DNA of 6,977 bases from an uncultured Synergistaceae bacterium (lineage in GTDB: Bacteria; Synergistota; Synergistia; Synergistales; Aminobacteriaceae): NCBI GenBank assembly GCA_937870605.1, contig CALMZW010000238.1, positions 1-6,977 of the forward strand, given 5' to 3'. Numbering within the stretch: position 1 is the stretch's first letter; each line of letters opens with the position of its first letter. Positions 6,548 to 6,977 of the stretch are shown here, piece after piece. Both the position numbers and the translations under genes were made by a program. A model generated the notes under the pieces. The model worked only from the letters and a program-made list of their open reading frames with translations, made no database searches and was not told the DNA's origin.

Positions 6548-6977
6548 GGCCGCACTCCGTCCCGGAAGGACTCGTTTCGTACAGGCGAATGCCCTTGAAC
6601 ATATAAAGAACGATCAGGGACAACCCTCCAGCGACCTCGATACCCACCGCGATATCCATAAGGGCGATCGTACCGGAAGGCGGGATAATCCCGTGCGCGC
6701 CTCCGGCCAGCGCCGCCTCATGCGTGACGGAAACGAAATTATAGAAAAACGACGTCGGCAGCCCCATGAATGCAAGGCCGAGAAACAACAGAAGCCCGAA
6801 ACCGACGAGGCTTGTATAGATCCTTTCATTGACCCACGACAAAAGGCGTTTCCCGCCGTATGCGACTAACAGAAAACACAGAAACGTCGCAACGATGGCG
6901 CCCCCCTGAAATCCGCCTCCGGGTGTGAGGTCGCCGTGAATGATGACGTTTGTCCCGAAGACGACCATAAACCACGC
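6537..6977 (-). CDS. mbhF: Membrane-bound hydrogenase subunit MbhF (MrpB/MnhB-like), N-terminus outside window
   Basis: The frame is open to the right edge, reading AWFMVVFG before the conserved IHGDLTPGGGFQGGAI motif of the MnhB/MrpB antiporter family. The true start therefore lies beyond the window and the methionine at 6968 is probably internal. The 146 visible residues contain about four hydrophobic helices and a second family segment, GTIALMDIAVGIEVAGGLS. MrpB-like subunits are part of the Na+/H+ antiporter module; in archaeal Mbh the MrpB homologue is MbhF, placed directly before MbhG as here. The polar C-terminus overlaps the mbhG start by 11 nt. Genes for MbhA-E would be expected immediately upstream, outside the window. 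Confidence 0.9.
   Translation of the reverse strand, partial: AWFMVVFGTNVIIHGDLTPGGGFQGGAIVATFLCFLLVAYGGKRLLSWVNERIYTSLVGFGLLLFLGLAFMGLPTSFFYNFVSVTHEAALAGGAHGIIPPSGTIALMDIAVGIEVAGGLSLIVLYMFKGIRLYETSPSGTECGHDR

Noticed and set aside
1..6977. CRISPR arrays, tRNA/rRNA genes, insertion sequences or a defence or mobile system
   Set aside because: No direct repeats with spacers, no cloverleaf-like segments, no transposase or integrase motifs, and almost every base is accounted for by the operon and the gltX tail.

Overview
The window holds one long minus-strand operon encoding most of a group 4 membrane-bound [NiFe] hydrogenase of the Mbh type, read from the right edge towards the left. At the left edge is the tail of a plus-strand glutamyl-tRNA synthetase gene (gltX) that converges on the operon. 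The bacterial-type helical C-terminus of GltX, a U6 intrinsic terminator and clear Shine-Dalgarno sites point to a bacterium. The hydrogenase points to a fermentative anaerobe that gets rid of reductant as H2. The phylum cannot be fixed from this window; Synergistota or Thermotogota-like anaerobes would fit, but that is a guess.

Layout on the minus strand, 5' to 3': mbhF (MrpB-like, cut by the window edge), mbhG (MrpC/NuoK-like), mbhH (MrpD/NuoN-like), mbhI (small linker subunit), mbhJ (NuoB-like small subunit), mbhK (NuoC-like), mbhL (NuoD-like [NiFe] subunit), mbhM (NuoH-like) and mbhN (NuoI-like ferredoxin subunit). This is the order of the archaeal Pyrococcus mbhF-N genes. The genes are packed with 4-11 nt overlaps or gaps of 15 nt or less, so they are probably one transcript. 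Genes matching mbhA-E, if present, lie beyond the right edge. The 122 bases between mbhN and gltX contain two hairpins.

How the parts should work together: reduced ferredoxin gives electrons to the clusters of MbhN, which pass through the MbhJ cluster to the [NiFe] site of MbhL, where protons become H2. MbhM anchors this arm in the membrane. MbhF, G, H and I form a Mrp-like antiporter arm that uses the energy released to move H+ and/or Na+. All four Ni-binding cysteines are present in MbhL, so this is a hydrogenase and not the related sulfane-sulfur reductase (Mbs/Mbx) or respiratory complex I.

The most unusual feature is MbhN. It carries a second, C-terminal 2[4Fe-4S] ferredoxin domain joined by a Ser/Thr-rich linker. 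That domain resembles the ferredoxin tail of NuoF/HydB-type flavoprotein subunits. The subunit therefore has ligands for four [4Fe-4S] clusters instead of the usual two, which may alter which electron donor or partner it uses.
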